7,413 bases of DNA from Rhodospira sp. (GTDB lineage: Bacteria > Pseudomonadota > Alphaproteobacteria > Rhodospirillales > Rhodospirillaceae): the NCBI GenBank assembly GCA_028277295.1, contig JANQGN010000117.1, forward strand, positions 1 to 7,413. Reading direction: 5' to 3'. The notes below the pieces were generated by a model, which saw only the letters and a program-made list of their open reading frames with translations, was not told the origin of the DNA and did not search any database. Numbering within the stretch: position 1 is the first letter of the stretch; the number at the start of each line of letters is the position of its first letter. The position numbers and the translations under genes were made by a program. Shown one piece after another: positions 5,924 to 7,413 of the stretch.

Positions 5924-7413
5924 ATGGATACTGTTTCCAACGCGGACTTGGCGTCCGCTGCTGGTTCCGCGCCTCCGGCACCAAAGAAACACGCGGCCGG
6001 TGCCCCCGGCGGCGGCCTGTGGGCCATCATCGGGCCGGTCCGGCTGACCATCTGGACGGCCATGGCTCTGGGCGGCCTGGGCATGGTCTGCGCGGTGACC
6101 GCCGTGGCGGCATTGGCGGCCGTTCTGGAGTGCCTGCGCGGTGGCCAGGTCGCGTTGCCAGGCATGGAGCCCTGGGGACCCTGGGCCTTTGGGGGACTGG
6201 CCGCGGGGCTGATCTGCGCGAGTTTCCTGCTGCGCACCTTCGCCTTCGTCGTCTCTCACCTGGGCGCCTTTAAGCTGGAAGTGCGGCTGCGCACCGATCT
6301 GACCAGCCATCTGGCGCGCGTGCCCCTGGGCTATGTCATCACCACCGGCACGGGCGCCCTGACCAAGACCCTTCAGGACGACGTCAAGAGCCTGCATGCG
6401 TTCGTCGCGGACTCGACGCCGCTGTTCGGGCGCAACGTCACGGCCCCCATCGCGACCCTGGTGCTGTTGTTCGTGATTGACTGGCACCTGGCGCTGGTGG
6501 CGCTGGGCGTGTTCATTGCCGGCATGGTCGCGATGAACCTGGCCATGCGCGACTATGCCTCGTTGCGACGGCGCTATGACGCGGCCCGTGAGGCTATCCA
6601 GTCGGCGGTCATCGAGTTCGTGCAGGCGATGGCGGTTGTCCGGCTGTTCGACGGCGGCAGCGCCTCCTTCCGGCGCTACAACGCCGGCCTGGTGAGCTAC
6701 CGCGACGTCTTCCGGGACTGGATCATCAAGAGCAGTTTGGCCGCCCGAATCGCCATGGCGGTACTCAGCCCCATGCCGACCCTGATGGCCGTCTCGGTCG
6801 TGGGCGTCGTGCTGCACACGATGGGCGTGGTCAGCTTCCCCGTGCTGGTGGCCGTGCTGATGCTGAGCACCGGGGTCGCCGATGCCCTGATCCCGCTGAT
6901 GTGGATGAACGAGTTCATCCGCAAGGCCCGGGCGGGTGCCCTGCGGGTGCAGGACGTGCTGGCGGTGCCAGCGCTGCCGGAGCCCAGCCGGCCGGGAACA
7001 CCCCGGGACGCCTCGGTGGTGTTCGAGGGCGTGCGCTTCCGCTATCCAGACCGCATCGACGCCGCCCTGGAGGATGTCTCCTTCACGGTCGCGCCGGGCA
7101 CCGTGACCGCCCTTGTCGGCCCCTCGGGCGCCGGCAAGAGCACGGTCGCGCGGCTGATCCCCCGCTTCTGGGACGTGGACGGCGGCGTCGTGAGGGTTGG
7201 CGGCATGGATGTGCGCGACTGCGCGACGGATGTCCTGATGCGCCATGTCTCGTTCGTGTTCCAGGACACCTTCCTGTTCCACGACAGCATCGCCAACAAC
7301 ATCCGCATGGCCAAGCCCGGGGCCAGCCAGGACGAGGTGGAGGCCGCCGCCCGCGCGGCCCAGGCTCACGAGTTCATCACCACCTTGCCCGAGGGCTACG
7401 ACACCATCGCCGG
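5924..7413 (+). CDS. ABC transporter, fused permease-ATPase, YbtP/YbtQ/IrtA/IrtB-like (3' end outside window)
   Basis: The open frame runs from ATG 5924 to the window edge: 496 complete codons of a protein probably near 600. A clear Shine-Dalgarno (aaagga, 5908-5913) overlaps the MFS stop. The N-terminal ~30 residues are Ala/Pro-rich and likely disordered. A type IV (exporter-fold) membrane domain spans about 33-330, with the typical FKLEVRLRTDLTSHLARVPLG block (117-137) and coupling-helix region LTKTLQDDVKSLHAF. The ATPase domain begins near 360, with Walker A GPSGAGKST (399-407), RFWDVDGG, and the Q-loop in FVFQDTFLF (Q447). The ABC signature, Walker B and H-loop lie beyond the window. Although exporter-like in fold, the YbtPQ/IrtAB group imports metal-siderophores as a heterodimer, so a second fused ABC gene is expected just downstream. 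Confidence 0.92.
   Translation, partial: MDTVSNADLASAAGSAPPAPKKHAAGAPGGGLWAIIGPVRLTIWTAMALGGLGMVCAVTAVAALAAVLECLRGGQVALPGMEPWGPWAFGGLAAGLICASFLLRTFAFVVSHLGAFKLEVRLRTDLTSHLARVPLGYVITTGTGALTKTLQDDVKSLHAFVADSTPLFGRNVTAPIATLVLLFVIDWHLALVALGVFIAGMVAMNLAMRDYASLRRRYDAAREAIQSAVIEFVQAMAVVRLFDGGSASFRRYNAGLVSYRDVFRDWIIKSSLAARIAMAVLSPMPTLMAVSVVGVVLHTMGVVSFPVLVAVLMLSTGVADALIPLMWMNEFIRKARAGALRVQDVLAVPALPEPSRPGTPRDASVVFEGVRFRYPDRIDAALEDVSFTVAPGTVTALVGPSGAGKSTVARLIPRFWDVDGGVVRVGGMDVRDCATDVLMRHVSFVFQDTFLFHDSIANNIRMAKPGASQDEVEAAARAAQAHEFITTLPEGYDTIA

Noticed and set aside
4518..7369. Two long minus-strand open frames (4518-5906 and 5906-7369) opposite the MFS and ABC genes
   Set aside because: Their extreme His/Gln/Asp/Arg content is the mirror of hydrophobic membrane codons on the + strand. 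The + strand frames carry clear transporter motifs, so these are shadows.

Overview
This window looks like part of a metallophore (probably siderophore) uptake locus from a high-GC Gram-negative bacterium. The GC-rich coding sequence, the TonB/outer-membrane component, the ABC exporter-fold importer and the style of the intergenic palindromes suggest an alphaproteobacterium, perhaps Rhodospirillales. That placement is inferred from general resemblance, not from a marker gene. All genes lie on the + strand.

Layout. Bases 1-474 hold no convincing gene. They are packed with inverted repeats: a 36-bp perfect palindrome at the left edge, a nested palindromic repeat at 97-141, an 11-bp hairpin at 182-216 and a small operator-like inverted repeat at 348-362. 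Next come a TonB-dependent receptor with a signal peptide (475-2706), a 163-bp spacer with a second copy of the nested repeat, a long hairpin and a 13-bp tandem repeat, and then two closely related methyltransferases of the leucine carboxyl methyltransferase (LCM/PPM1) superfamily (2870-3700 and 3794-4615). An MFS permease resembling the RhtX/FptX/YbtX/AmpG-type siderophore transporters follows (4608-5909). Last is an ABC transporter with fused membrane and ATPase domains, YbtP/YbtQ/IrtA/IrtB-like (5924 onward), cut by the window edge.

How the genes fit together. The receptor would bring a loaded metallophore across the outer membrane. The MFS protein and the fused ABC protein would take it, or its metal, across the inner membrane, as FyuA, YbtX and YbtP/Q do for yersiniabactin. 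The two cytosolic methyltransferases are the unexplained part: no metallophore biosynthesis gene is visible, so they may modify the imported ligand. From the first methyltransferase onward the genes are packed tightly, with 8-nt or 4-nt overlaps or good Shine-Dalgarno sequences, so they look like one operon.

The most informative signal is the 93-bp gap between the methyltransferases. It is a gene-fossil junction. The start of an MFS gene (homologous to the start of the intact MFS gene, with the same overlap geometry) is joined directly to the last codons of a TonB-dependent receptor gene. The simplest reading is that a receptor-methyltransferase-MFS block was duplicated in tandem. A deletion then removed most of the first MFS gene and most of the second receptor gene, leaving two methyltransferases between one receptor and one MFS gene.
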